Assembly: GCA_033980235.1 (NCBI GenBank)
Contig: CM067066.1
Span: 30,584,680 to 30,648,679, forward strand
Direction of reading: 5' to 3'
DNA from: Diadema setosum
Lineage: Eukaryota; Echinodermata; Echinoidea; Diadematoida; Diadematidae
Length of the DNA: 64,000 bases
The position numbers and the translations under genes are program-made. This document shows, piece by piece, positions 11,904 through 25,100 of this stretch. Numbering within the stretch: position 1 is the first letter of the stretch; the number at the start of each line of letters is the position of its first letter. The notes below the pieces were generated by a model. The model ran no database searches. It was not told the origin of the DNA and saw only the letters and a program-made list of their open reading frames with translations.

Positions 11904-12543
11904 ATGACGGGGGAAACCGATCGTTTCGACGAGCCGCAGGTCGCGGAAACTCCCTGCCGCGCCAGGACACCATCTGAACCCCTCATCACGGCCAAGCTCT
12001 ACGGGGAGGAAGACACGCTCAACATGATGTGCGCCGAGTCACCGGATCAGCGATGGACCATGTCGGACCTGACAATCAACGAGCAGCTCTACCAGGCCAA
12101 AGAATACCCACAACAGCAGCAGCAACACTACCAACGCAACAACAAGAATAGCGGCACACAGCGCAGCGGCAACCGCCACTACCAGAACACCACCACCACC
12201 ACAAATATCAACCACCTACATCCTCACCGCAACTACACCTACCAGTACTCCAACCCGTACGACTACAAGAACACGAGTCACAGCGAATTTAAAAAATTCA
12301 TGAACAACAACAATGACGATATGGACATCAAATACCTGAAGCCACCCTCTCCCCTCAGACACCAAAGAACAAGGAGCGCGAGTCTGCCTTTTTTGTCTCT
12401 CGAGGACTTACCTCCCATACAAAGAGCCCGGCCTCTGAGGGTGGTCGTCCTGGGCGATGCCGGTGTCGGGAAGTCCTCTTTAGCTGTGCAATTCGTCTCG
12501 TCGGTCTTCGGCGATTTCAACGACTACGAGTCAGTGCTCTCAG
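11904..12543 (+). CDS. RGK-family (Rem/Rad/Gem-Kir) small GTPase, coding exon 1
   Basis: This is exon 1 of four; the coding sequence joins 11904-12543, 22104-22192, 26441-26645 and 26984-27342 into 430 residues. RGK GTPases are Ras-superfamily proteins. In studied animals they bind voltage-gated calcium-channel beta subunits and lower channel activity, and they act on Rho-kinase signalling at the membrane and cytoskeleton. Exon 1 encodes residues 1-213. The first 175 or so are an N-terminal extension rich in Q, N, H, T and Y (residues about 66-150), followed by a basic RTRSAS segment (about 155-160) like the N-terminal 14-3-3/kinase sites of the family. The G domain then opens with P-loop GDAGVGKSS (184-192), where K190 and S191 bind phosphate and Mg. 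The exon ends CAG|gtaaaa in phase 1, and the next exon completes the Glu codon. Family assignment rests on the whole G domain plus the RGK C-terminal motif. Which vertebrate paralogue it matches cannot be told, and invertebrates often have one pro-orthologue. Confidence 0.95.
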
Positions 12544-14186
12544 GTAAAACACTCGATACAATCTTACATAATCTCGAACCGGCCTGTACATGTTCAGCCA
12601 TTACAGAAAATAATGATTAAAAAGAACCTCACACTCGTAGATGATTATAATAATAATACATTTACATGTATATGTAGGCCTAAGAGATACAGTTATACAT
12701 TTATACATATTTATATATAATTATTATGTAATACATTTTTGAACACGCTACAAAGAAACTCGCTTGTTTTTGTTTTCAATTTGCTTAAAATGGTTCTCCG
12801 ATTACATACCATGTAGAAATCCATCAAAAGGATCATTTAAAAATTGGATTGGAAGAGAAATGGCAGAAAAGGCAAAGAACATCGTATTCTTTCAATGATT
12901 GTTTTCTAGCTTTTGTGGTACATTCTATGTTTACTTTGAATTGTTCGACTGCTTTCAAGAATGAAATCTTCTGATCTCTTCTATGGGTCCGATTTGCCAC
13001 TCTTTTTCAGATGAATTTTTTTTCTCACATTGTAAGATCAGCATGTACGTGAGCTTACAACGTTTACACCTTTCATCATTTGTGTTTTCCTCCTTATTTG
13101 TATAATCAGCTGGCGTTCTTTTGTTTGTTTAATTGCCTGATAACTTAACATGGATGTGAAAAACCAGATGTTTTACTGAATAAGGTGCGTAAAACAAGCT
13201 GAAGTGGTCGGATATTGTTTGCTGAGGGCTCCCTGCAATAATAATGAATAGGTGTCAAATCAAAAGTGATAGCTGTTATTCGCAGTACATATTGGTATTC
13301 TCGGGAGTGACATTGTATTTGAAGTAGATTGTTATTGTATGTTCATTGTAGCTTATTGTGTGACATAACAACGGCATGTCGTCACCATAGCGCAACTCTA
13401 TAGAGGTTATAGAACTATTTTGTATGGTTCCTTTACTATTTCTATAACTGCGCGAGCGTAAGAAAGATCTTGTAAAACAGTCTAAATGATCACATGTCGT
13501 TTTGATGTCATTAGGCGTCTTCAGATATATGGACAACTCTGTGGATAGCGTAATGGCTTGTGGCAAGGATATCAGGCTAGAAGATAGCAAGCCGGGCGAG
13601 GATATGGCACCATCATTACAATAACAACGACAACAAAACATTTCAACCGTGCAAAGACCTACAAACCTGCGTTGATTTTTCATTAGCTCGGAAGAAGCCT
13701 TAAGATCAAGAGTGTCTATCTGCCTCGGCAAACAGACCCGAAAATAATCGAATGATTTCCACTTAACAAAATTGTGCCTACACCGCGAGACAAATTGACA
13801 TAATGCATCACTGGCAAATTGGTTCCCTAACATTGAAACCGGTTCACTTGCAACAAAGGTAGCTCAGAGTGTTAGATCCGATTACTGATATTGATTTAAC
13901 GCCGGCAAAGATGCGGAAAAAAATAGATATATCTTTTAACTATTATAGATTTTGGTCCATTAACGTGACAGTAAAACACAGTCTGTATGTCTAACCTTTA
14001 TCCGACTTTCACAATGCCATGTAGGAAATGAAAAAAATATGAAACCTGATGGAGACGAATACAGTGTTGGTAAATGGCAACACGAGCTGCCAAACCCGAT
14101 TTCCTTCCAGGGCCGTTAATTGATCATACCAACCTGGAAAGCTAATTGTTCTTAGAGCTCGCTAGGGACGTCAACACACACCCGTA

Positions 14187-14213
<27 letters not shown>
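14187..14213. repeat. (CA)n microsatellite
   Basis: About 12 CA units within intron 1 of the RGK gene. Confidence 0.8.
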
Positions 14214-14217
<4 letters not shown>

Positions 14218-15510
14218 CTAAAAGGAAAGAATGATTTATGCAGGGACATCCTGCAAGGGTCATAATAATAAGAAAAAGATGAATGCTGCAAAATGTTACG
14301 TAATCATTTTATCTTTATTGTTGTGCGTCGAGTGCCTCGTTTTGAGATCCAATAAGATTGACGAGATATAATTGCTCTTATGCGTTGGCGCTCTGGCTGG
14401 TTTGAGCCATTACGACAGGAAAAACAAAAACAAGAAGCAATGCGCAGTTTATAAAGCAGTATATATCGTTTGCAAACGCAATCATTGCATGCTTATCTTT
14501 TTTATTCACTTACTTTGTTGCACAAAAATTTTGAGGTGACACTAATTATCTTTGGTCACGTCAATCACATTCTGAGATATACATGTAATTATAATCAGTC
14601 ATTTCTGTGATGGGAGAATAAGACTCCTAATATACAAAAACAAGAATGTGCCGAACGTCTGTTCTTTTTTTACATGTTTTTCACATGTCTTCAGTTTTTC
14701 TTGCAAAATATTGTGCAACAAAAGTCAACTAGATGTTGGGTCTATTTTTGATTTTACTGTTTGTTTAACTAATGTAGATTGCGTGCAGGAACCGCAAAGA
14801 AAGCTCCAGTAACTACCAGTCTTGCCGTTCAAGTGTCTACAGCACAGGATGACGAAAAGTTCTGCAAAGATTGATGTTGCTCCAGCAAAGTTTATTTTGG
14901 ATAAAAATAATTTCTCTGAAATAGTTTCTCTGCGAATTCATAAAACCCTACCATTTTCATTAAAAGAGGTTCACTATAAAGTTCCAGAAGCATTTTCCTT
15001 TCATTAATCTCTAAATAGTACATCTCGATCTGTCCATCTTCAGTTATGTTACCATACCAAACAGGTGGTTCACTTTGATATATAGAGTAATCACTTCGTC
15101 CACTTTGGTGACCGGCTTTTTTTTATTAACACCAGATGATTCGCTCAATTCATTTACGATCAGACAAGGGTTAACACGATGTAGGTCTTATGAGAACTTG
15201 TTAAAAGTGCAAGACAATTTTCACGTTTTATCTAGAAATATGTCGAGCGTTATGAAGGGAGAGGGATTGTCACATTCTTGTGCTCCCCCTTGTGTGTGGG
15301 TTTTCCCTTTGTCATGTGCTATCCATTAATTGCTTCACCTGCCCTGCAAGAAAACCTGTAGGAGTTGGTGAAGAGGATCGATTATTTGCATTAACTCTCG
15401 CCCGCCAGTTTTATTCCACCTGAGCCGACCTGACATTTTGCAGTTTTTTTTTCTTTTTTCTCTCTCTATCTCCAAAGCTGCGCGTTTATTGTCTGAAACG
15501 AGATTGTCAG

Positions 15511-15563
15511 TGGTGTGTGTGTGTGCGTGTGTGTGTGTGTGTGGGTGTGTGTAATGTGTGTGT
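15511..15563. repeat. (GT)n microsatellite
   Basis: Interrupted GT run within intron 1. Confidence 0.8.
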
Positions 15564-16140
15564 CTACACTTGTTGCGGAGAAAGAGAGGTTTAGTCTCCA
15601 AATATAACGCATTTATTGAGCCTGCCTTGATCAGTGGGTAGAGAGATTCGGTGTGAAGAAAGCCTTTTGGTCTGCAGTCCTCAGCAGTCTTAGCCGTGTG
15701 CTCTTCTGCTCTTTCTGCAGTTATCGACGTGGTCCCTAGATATTAAAGCATGTCAATCATTTAATGCGTGGGTGAGAACAATGGCCTAGACTACACGCAA
15801 GTGACCTTTTGCCCGCGACTAAAATTAGGAGCTATGCATTATTAAAAAATTAAGGGAAGGCAAAAAAAAAAGTTGTTAAAGAATTGATATTTCGTTTCGC
15901 TGTATCGACTGCTACATTGGGGGTGGATAATAAAGCCGAAGTGCCTTCATCAAAAATGTTCTTGCACCAGTTGGCAAGCACACTCTTCAACCGAGTTGTC
16001 TTTCGGACACGAAGCTAAATTGCCAATGATCGTACCAATCTGAGAGGAATGTGTAATTAAGGGCGTTTATTTAAGCATGTTTCGTAAGCGCTAAACCTTC
16101 AAGAATCAAATGCATTTACGTTAGAGGTCTGTATTTCTCC

Positions 16141-16197
16141 TTCTCTCTCTGACTGTCTCTGTCTCTCTGTCTCTGTCTCTCTCCGTCTCTGTCTGTA

Positions 16198-16232
<35 letters not shown>

Positions 16233-16234
16233 GT
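16141..16234. repeat. (CT)n/(GTCT)n microsatellite
   Basis: CTCT and GTCT units alternate and end in a pure CT run, within intron 1. Confidence 0.85.
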
Positions 16235-16719
16235 GGAGGGGTTGTAAACATTTGCTATCGAGAGCAAGCTTCAAAAAAGCTAAATAGAGAGCGAACTAAA
16301 TGAGACAGGTGAGCAGGATACCAGTGAGGGGAAACATGGGAGTATAAAATGACCAGAGTAAATCCTCACCGTCTGCTTGGTGGTAGGCGGGAAGAGCACT
16401 GCAGCATCGACGAGAAATGTCTGGTATTTACTTTGCCGCCATGCGAACTTGTGACTTGATAGAGCCGAGCGCATACCTCCGCCTTTTAAGTCGAGGGAAG
16501 CCCTTTGGGGTTATCAAAGGGTGCGTTATGGGCCCTGTTGATATCTGGTGTGTACGCCGCTCTGTATGACCACATTCGAGCGTATTCAAGCTTCACGTTT
16601 TCTTCTTCTTCTTTTTTTTATTTTCCTCCAGAAAGGTAAGACCAGAGAAGCAAAGAAGACACATTTTAAATTGTGAGGAGAGATAATGGTATCTTACGAC
16701 AAGCACCAGTAGCCCATTA

Positions 16720-16945
16720 GGGCAGGGTGCGTGTATAATCGGTTAATTAACCACGTGCATTAAGTAATATCTCGGTGTAGAGTTATGTGAAGCTGGTAGT
16801 CATTGGCTGACCACATTCGTCCATGAGTCCGCCGAAGGGATCAAAATGCGCCACCCTGCGACATGGACTGAACATTCAATCAAGTGGGCAAAATATTGAC
16901 GCGCTCCTACAGCTAATTAGCCGCTGCAAATAATGATGATGGGGG
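16720..16945. promoter_or_regulatory. Candidate intronic enhancer with clustered binding motifs
   Basis: Within 180 bp are the perfect palindrome GGTTAATTAACC (16741-16752), an overlapping E-box CACGTG (16752-16757) and the homeodomain palindrome CTAATTAG (16913-16920). The sequence between them is not repetitive and is more GC-balanced than its surroundings. Such clustering is suggestive only. Conservation against a related genome would be needed to call it an enhancer. Confidence 0.3.
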
Positions 16946-19813
16946 TAGGGGATCTTTATTTCAGCCCAAGAACTGACCACAAATCGGCCACCCACGTTCA
17001 TTAAAAACATCGGCGACCGTCACACATGGTTTAAACTGTATGGTGTAGGTGTATATGACACTGTCGATCGATGTCTCGTCTGTTTTGTGCTGTATAATTA
17101 TATCAAAACCAGGCAGTCGTACGGTTTGCTGATACGGCAGAGCACAGTCTGTGCAACATATCTCAGTTCAGTCGCGTTCGTGACAAAACGGCTTAGCACG
17201 GAAACAGAGTAGAAAATTAATATAACATCTGCACACATAAAATAAAAACGAATACATGATATTTATAAAAAAAAAAAATGCCCAGTCTCTTGAAATGTTA
17301 AAGTTGAGGCGTATTTGCTTCAAGCTTAAGTTTCGTCCGTCTGTTTCACCAACATTACTATAAAGGGGCGTCAGAAGAGGGGGGAAATCTTTTGTTTACA
17401 GATGTCTCCCAGCAAATGGATTTTTCTAGGAGGATTGACCCAGAATTGATAAAAGGATATGAACAATAAAGGCATTACCTGCCTCACTATCTGCTACGAG
17501 TGTTATTAGCGCCAAAGGAACTTCATATGTCTTTGCATCTTATGAAACAGTATATCTTGTCTGTCTTGTCTGCTGAATGGGTTGTTGTTGTTTTTTCTCA
17601 GTGCACGGAGATAGGTCAAACGCGCAAACAAAATAGACCTCAAATTTCCGTGTCGTGTGACAACGGTCAAAATCAATAGCAAGGTGAAGAACAAAACTCC
17701 GTATGGGCAGCTTGCCAAGCGACAACGTGTCAACACGACCCAATAGGTTCGTCGGTCTGACAGCGATATTTGTGTCACTTCGATTGTGCCACAATTCCAT
17801 TATCCGCTCGCTTACGGTTAATTTTAGGCAATTCCGGCTAAATTTAGAATCCATTGCTGATGGGATTTTAAAGAAATTTTGTCCCAATATAACGCCAGAT
17901 CAATAACACACTGAATAGTAATCTCTTGCAATATGTGTATTATGTCCGTCAAAGGGAGAAGAAATGCGGTCTGGTGTCATTTTAAGAGCAGGTTTAATCC
18001 GATTTTAAAAGCGCTGACGGATATGGCTATAAGCATTTATTTTTTTAATTTGAGAAATACTCTACGCTGATGTCCTAACACCTAGTACTGACTTTCAACT
18101 TTGACCTCCCACGCGCGCCTGCAAGACAAGTTATTCCCGTCATCAATCAAGCTGAGCTGCCTTGGCACTCCGTCTTCTGCTGGCTTTCGCGGCTTGCTGC
18201 CTTAATTGAATGAACAGTAATGATGATAAAATCAATTTCGTCCAATGAAGCTTAAAGGTACTGTCCTGCCAGAAGCCCCCGCATTTCTAGTTGGGCCTTA
18301 GCAAATCAAAATGACAGTAATAGCAATGAAATAAAAGTAATAATTATGGTAATCACAGAATGGTAATGGATGAATTCGTTCATACCATGTTTTGCTCGTT
18401 TGTCAGTGAGTTTAAGCGACTGTAACTTCTCTGTATGTTTTTTTTTTTTTACATCGCGCTTTAATTGTTTGCTCTGCATAGTATCCATTATTGATTATGG
18501 TGTAAATATGACATTTTGAAATTGATTTTTCTTTTCCAGAGTTAATCTCGTGTCGGCGAAGGGTTTTGTGTTTTAAGGACATGCTGGCAATTTTTTTTTC
18601 TGCAACACAGCCTCTGAAAGCCCAAAATAAACTGTTTATCGTACACTGCGCGCTCGCGGCCTCAAAGAGACACGAAGACTTTGTACAGAGAGGAAGATAT
18701 AATCCCAAGTCACCATAGCAACTGCACACTCCCGACGATGTCTCGTGAAAATGACTTTCCCACAGTTGTCATAGCTACGCTCGTATTTTCAAACATGTAA
18801 TGACGTATGCCATCTGTTTATCAAATTAGCTGCATAATTATTAAACCCTCAATAATTCAAGAGTCAACATCTTTTGTGAGAATGTAAAGCATCTTTGTGA
18901 GAGTATTTGGAAAAGAATAATCTTGAAAAGGTGTGCGGAGAGGTTGACGATATCTATGCCGTTCATTTACGCCAAGTTCCGTTGAAAATCTCCCAGAACT
19001 AAGGGAAATGGAAGAAAAGCGAAAGGGGAAAAAGAAGAAAAAGTGCATTTGGCTATCTTACAACGGTGAGTCCCTCAACCTTCATCTCCTCCCCTCTATC
19101 CTCCAGAGAACAAAAATAGTCGGGAATATTGAGCTGTCATTGGTTTGTCGGGGTCTCCTTTCCAAATTGAGCACTTAAAACGATCTACAGTGACCCTGGG
19201 AAGTCTTTAGATGCAACAAGCCAGATACTCCTACCGACGTATCTTCCCTCTTTTTTTGGGTTTAATTTTAGCGCCAAAATCATCTCGCAAACCATAACAA
19301 ATATCTCATGTTTCACCTTAGCATACCCAGCTTATTTCGGAGCATCCTCGACGTATATCCTGGCGCCAATGGTGGAAAAAAAATTACAGTATTCAACAAA
19401 AAAAAAAAAAAAATCGAAGGCAACCAGAAAACAGGGCGAGTAATATATTGCACCATTAGACACTGTCTCCCAATCGATACTAAATCACAATAAAAGTCCC
19501 AAGTGGCGAGGCGGTGCAGGGTGCTGTAGAGTATGGTGAAAGTGGTGGGTGGGGGATCAATAACACTGGCAGACAGAAGACCAACAGCGTGGTAATAGAG
19601 ATACGACGTATTGACTCTATCTTTGAGAGATATGAATACAGTCAAACAAACCCTGCAAGCAAAGTGTGTCTTGACTCGAGTTTCAGTTGCATGAGGAAAT
19701 AATCATACGGAATTTGATGTATTCTTTCTCAGAAAAAGTGTTAAAAAAAGACAATGGACATTTAAGACTGCTTTAAGAGCTGACTGCTTTTCCTCAATGT
19801 GAATGTCTTCTTT

Positions 19814-19848
19814 ACACAAACACACTCACACACACACACACACACACA
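19814..19848. repeat. (CA)n microsatellite
   Basis: CA run with one CACTCA interruption, in intron 1. Confidence 0.8.
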
Positions 19849-20543
19849 TCACTTTGATAACGTCGACGAATTGTGTAAATGTGGAATTACGTAATGTATG
19901 TCATCTGTTGTTTCTTTATAGGTTCATTATCTGACATCCTTCCACATGTTCTAGAGACAACCTTCAAACCAAAAAGTCTTGCTCGCATTTTTTTTTTTTT
20001 TTTACTCCAGCTTAGATTTACATCCTCTCTTTTAACGAGATCATTAAAGCATGTCAAGATACAATCAGTATACTTGGCGTCATCTACCTCCTTAACCTGT
20101 TTCCATGGTTACTACGCGGGGAAAGTCATCAAATCGAAATCCTTGAATGTGTCCGGTGTTGTTTTTTTTTTTCGCTTCATATCCTAATAAGTTATGGCTG
20201 CACTCAATTCACTTTATCATTTTGTCGTGCCTAAGCTGTGATCTTTCGAGTCTCACATGTTCGAGTCTCACATTACCATAATGTCCAGACAGAAAAATCA
20301 TGAGTAATGACTGATACCCTGTTCTTGATATTGTTACCACATCCGGAAGAATTTATCGCAGTGCCACAAGGCCTTCATCATAAATGCACTCAAGCTATAG
20401 CCCATGCATGCAATGCATACAAACAATGCACGGGCTTGTTGTTATACTGCTTACTTTGTCCGGAGATAAAAACTCGAATATTGTTACCAACGAAGCTCAA
20501 AGTGATGCATTTGCTATGCTTTAGTCTCTAAGAAAATGTTGAA

Positions 20544-20546
<3 letters not shown>

Positions 20547-20585
<39 letters not shown>

Positions 20586-20597
20586 ATATATATACAG
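20547..20597. repeat. (TA)n microsatellite
   Basis: TA run with a TACATGTATA interruption, in intron 1. Confidence 0.8.
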
Positions 20598-22103
20598 GTA
20601 TATTTGTGCATACATACGCACAGACAAAGCTGACTCATCTTTTATTGATGAGCACAACGAAACATTCTGTGTGAACATCAACGTGAATCTGGCGTCGCGT
20701 GTTCGAGAGATTGTAGCGGAAGGAAAAAAAATTGTATATCATGAATTAAGATTGAAGATACAGCGACGCCGCGAGGAATTGAAAACGCCATTAAAATATC
20801 TTTTTGATAATAACAGTAACTGATTCAAATGGCCATTGGGAAGAGAAGAGAGAGAAAAAAACAACAACAACAAGAGTCATAAACATCCACCATATTGCTT
20901 TTTCCGTTAGCTCTATTTTGAGTTATAAAATTGGTGCTATTTTGCTCTTCTCTTTATGGTCACCTTCCCAATAGGAGCGGCTTGTTCCGTTCAGACGCTC
21001 GATCCAAAATAGACGTCAAAATGGCGCACACGTGTAGGAAATATGGTTCTGGTATGGGCGCATAGAGAAACTGTGGAAAATAAAAAAAGATTTTTTTTCC
21101 CCCTCACCACTTAAGATAGTCGTTTTGTTTATCAGTCAACCGCTTTTGTTTTTTTTTAAACTCTTTTCTTGTGCAAATGTCACGAAGTTCATACAGGTCA
21201 TCTTCAGACAGGTATCTAAGATATCTTAGCGTATTGACATGATCGAAGTCCGGTCAATTTGTAGGAAAAGGAAGTGAGTTAAATCTGCCGCATGACTCCA
21301 TACATTCTTTAGAATATATTTTCAGCGTTGTCATTACTGTGACAATCATATTTTTTTGTCAATACACTATGGTCATTATCATATTTCAACGTAATGTTTT
21401 AACAAGAGGTGATATCGATTTAACAAACCGTCGCACCTCAGAATCCAGGGCCCTTGAACAAGTTTGCATTATTTTCACTGCTCTTAGTTTTACCTTTAGT
21501 TTCGTCTTCAGCTTTTATCTTCATTCATTCACTTCTAGAATTGATCGTTTCATTGTACTTGATTGTCATCTTTGCGGTTCTGGGAAAGATGGACTGGTAG
21601 AATCTATTTGTGCCTATGACATGGATAAATAAAGACTGATTATCATATTCGACACGAGTGAAGTTAACAAGCTAACAATGCCAAATATACCTTATCACCG
21701 CGAATCCAGAATCGTTCAGGCTTAAGTGTGTTTTTGTTGTAGCTTTGGTTTCTCTTTTATGTATATTTTCCGAGCCATAGCAGCGTGAACGAAAAATGAA
21801 TCGCCACCGACAGCGTGTTGTCAAGATACCGCACGCACAGCGTCTGGAGCAGTGGCAGGAGAAGAGATATCTAGGTATCATTAGGCTGATGGGTTGTCAT
21901 GGTGATCAGTGACGTTGTCCTGGTGATGGCGAACGACGTCATTCTCTGCCCATTATCTATTCTCCCCGGGGGTAGTAGCGGTCGTTGTTAATGAGCTTTG
22001 TTAACAGTTCTCTTCATGCTTTCCATGCTTGTTTGCATAAACATATATAGTTATGATTACTATTGGTTTATTTTTTCTTTATCTGTCTTTCCATGGTCTG
22101 CAG

Positions 22104-22192
22104 AAAATCCAGATGAGGTTTACGAAAAGACGGTGAAAATCGACGGACAAGAAACAACGCTACAGATTGTAGATACCCCTCCATACGGACAG
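22104..22192 (+). CDS. RGK-family small GTPase, coding exon 2
   Basis: An 89-nt exon encoding residues 214-243. It starts after TCTGCAG and ends CAG|gtaagc in phase 0. The first two bases finish the Glu codon begun by exon 1. It covers the switch I region, strands beta2-beta3 (VKIDGQETTLQIVDT) and the start of the G3 region. Ras proteins have DxxG followed by the catalytic Gln here; this protein reads DTPPYGQ (237-243), so the invariant G3 Gly is displaced. A non-canonical G3 is typical of RGK proteins, which have little or unusual GTP hydrolysis. The effector-loop Thr of ordinary Ras is also not obvious. Confidence 0.93.
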
Positions 22193-25100
22193 GTAAGCTC
22201 ACTTTCAAATATAATCACCATGCCGGGAAATTAAAAGACAAAAGTCGCTCTGAAGTCAATTTCTACCTTAGTATATAGCAATCAATACTAAGAATGTGGA
22301 AGCGTTTGAACAAGGAGTTGTTTTCTGAACACTTTCGTCGAGCAAAATAAGAGCCAACGAAAATGTCAGTAAATCAAAATCAAATGCATATATAAGTGAT
22401 ATCTGTATGTAAAACATTTACTTGTCAGTGAATTGATATATGGCATTCTATAATATCTGATATGGTATGAAATGGTCGCCGTCTTCTGAAAACAGAACGT
22501 TTGTTTGCTAGCCAATCAATTATCAAAGACCCTCAATCTCTTTTGCATCCTGCCGAAACTGAAGGAAAATAAATCTCCACAACAGCAACAAAAACAACAA
22601 CAACAACAATCATTTGGCTTTTTGGACTCCCGGTCCTAGAATCGACGTAAGAGTAAGCTAATAACACCCCTATATCCAGTGTACTGCAATGTAGTCCCTT
22701 TTTGTTTGGAATAAAAGTCAATTTCCAAAGAATTGAAAAAAAGAAAGAACCAGCACCGCTAGAAAGTGAGGAATATCTGCGAGCGGTTGCAGTGAAATAG
22801 TGTCAAGGTTTTTAAGGTCAAGGTATTTTAGCTTCTTCATATTATTTGTTGAAATGTTGGGCAAGCCTTGGGCTTGGTTTTCATGAACAACGCTTGTTGT
22901 GAAGATGCGCATCAAAGTTGAACATGTCAGTTATATAAACCGTGGTTGAATAACACTCTTGTATAAACTTCATGGAAAGTGTGAGCTGTGAGGTCGAAAG
23001 AGGCGATTCAGTGTAGTTATTGACCACCCCTATAATAGCACCATGTCAACCTACTACAAATTACGTGTGTGAGATTGGATTATACGTCTAAAAATGAGAC
23101 GCGATGGGAATTTACTTCAGCATGCTGCCCTCGGAAAAACAAATTTATTCCAGTCCTAAACAAGAAGAAACTGACATTGACGTCATAAAGCTATACTTTG
23201 GTTTATATACGAATGCATTGGCAGAAATATAAACACACATGTTGTTGTTCAACAGACTTCAGTGCTGACGTAGATATTTATTGTTGTCAGTCTTACCAAG
23301 GGTAGAAAAAAAAAACGCAAACATGTATACACGCACAGCTGGGGGCTTTTGTATGATGGACGCAAGATATTCATTCATCGTGCAAATAGTTCGATGCCGA
23401 TATTTTCAATGCCATTGAAGGCACTGCACGCCAAAGAGCCTTGTTTATCGGAGGATTTCATGAACGTTAGAACTGGGGATCAATAGAAAGTCGACGAAGC
23501 GAAATTAACACAGTGAATCACATACAAAAACAATGCGCACAACGTTGTACGTTGGTGACTCAGGCGCGCCATAACATTACGTAGAAGCTCAAGCCCGCGC
23601 GCAGTGTGCACTTCATTGTTGCTACTGTTATGTTGGTGGTAGTGGTAGTGGTGGTGGCGGTTGCTCTTGTACTGTATCTCTACGACCTATCATATTCTAA
23701 TTGGGTTGGCATGAGGTGGTGAATTCGCCAGCCTCAAGTCAAAGTCTATGCATAGCAAAGAAACTTGCTATGTGACTCGAGGTTACGACCTAGTATCTTG
23801 ACGCCACCATTAGAGCGGGTTGTATGCCCGGGCCTTGTCATGTCAACCCTGCAGACGATAGATAAGTGCGCGCCGCTCATCTCTCAGAGAGCGTGACAGC
23901 ACTTCGGCCAGTGGTGGATGCGTCGCAATTATCGATATATACCTCGGGGTAAAACATCCCGACGATGGACATTTCCAGGTCCGCCGCGCTACTCGACCAT
24001 AATTTCGAGGGGCCCCGGGAAAACCACTTCACAAAGACCATGGAGTCTGAAATCAGATCCTTGGGATAAGAGAAAAAGAAAGAAAGAAAAAAAAAAGCAA
24101 TCCCGATAGATGAGCATCAATCCTGAACCACTTTTATTTGGAGTTAACTCGCGCTTTGATTTTGATAGCGATAAAAATTGACAGCGCAGTTCTGTGACGA
24201 CTAATCCCCCCGCACGCCTGCATGCCCGCTAACGAGAGGAAGCAAGCAAATAGTAAAGAGCTCGCGGGAGCTTTGTAAATATCGTCTGACAGAGCCGATC
24301 TCCTCGTTAACCTTTAAATCATGGTGGTGTGTCAAGGGCCTTCTCCACTAGGCAGTGGAGACGGCCGGCAGCCCATCAACAACAATCTAGCCTCCTAGCA
24401 TCAACCGATGCATAGATGCATGACCGTGCGCGACGTTTTGGAAACTGGAACGACGTTGATTATCATACCAAATTCTGGTCTGAATATGGTACTTATGGTT
24501 ATAATCTTGAGAGAGAAATAGAACTAGCTCAACTTGATCCACTTACTTATGGCCACCAAGTACGACGATTTCACTGTTTGTGAAATTAAAAATAACGACC
24601 CGTTAAACCACACATGCTTCCAATATTGTGACGATATGCGTACCGCGTACTGCCTGAATATTTGGTTCAATACAGTTAGCAAATAAAATGATGGAAGCAA
24701 AACTGTAGAGTTGAGGTTGTAACCTCACTTCATCGGCTTTCGTTAGAAACATTTTAAAAACTAAGACCATTAAAATTGGAAAAGGCGAGTTTTTAGGGAC
24801 GGAAATAGTAGTTAAGAGTAATTTTCTCTTCTTTTGTTGTTGTCAAAATTAAAAGACTGGCGTTGGTTAAGACGTGATGCCTGCATCCGTGACAACATGT
24901 TAACAGAAACAAATCGAGAGTAAACCAGTAGCTGTATCTTGGAGTTAATATTTTCCGGATCAGAAATTTACCGATTTACAGATTTCAAAACCTGTTCCAA
25001 GACTTTGAGAGTTCCAAACATATCCTCACCAATAAAGGATAATATTAATGAAGGTTAAAAGAGAAAAGTTAAACAAACTCCCCAAAACCTGACACGCATC

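Larger units (their letters stand above)
12544..22103 (+). other. RGK gene intron 1 (9,560 bp)
   Basis: The intron opens GTAAAA and ends TGGTCTGCAG. It has no convincing coding exon. A 185-codon minus-strand open frame at 13276-13833 lacks recognisable domains and I leave it out. The intron holds several microsatellites and a motif-dense stretch near 16,720-16,945. Its length and position make it the likeliest site of internal enhancers. Confidence 0.9.

Noticed and set aside
13276..13833. 185-codon minus-strand open frame inside RGK intron 1
   Set aside because: It has no ATG start, no recognisable domain and no repeat-element signature. Its composition looks like translated non-coding DNA. 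It could be revisited with RNA data.
20536..20823. 95-codon plus-strand open frame beginning in a TA microsatellite
   Set aside because: The last 60 codons look somewhat protein-like, but there is no splice support or family match, and it sits inside RGK intron 1 away from any phase-compatible exon.
23918..24109. 63-codon plus-strand frame in RGK intron 2 as a possible extra exon
   Set aside because: Exons 2 and 3 already join in phase with continuous GTPase homology, so an insertion here would break the G domain.
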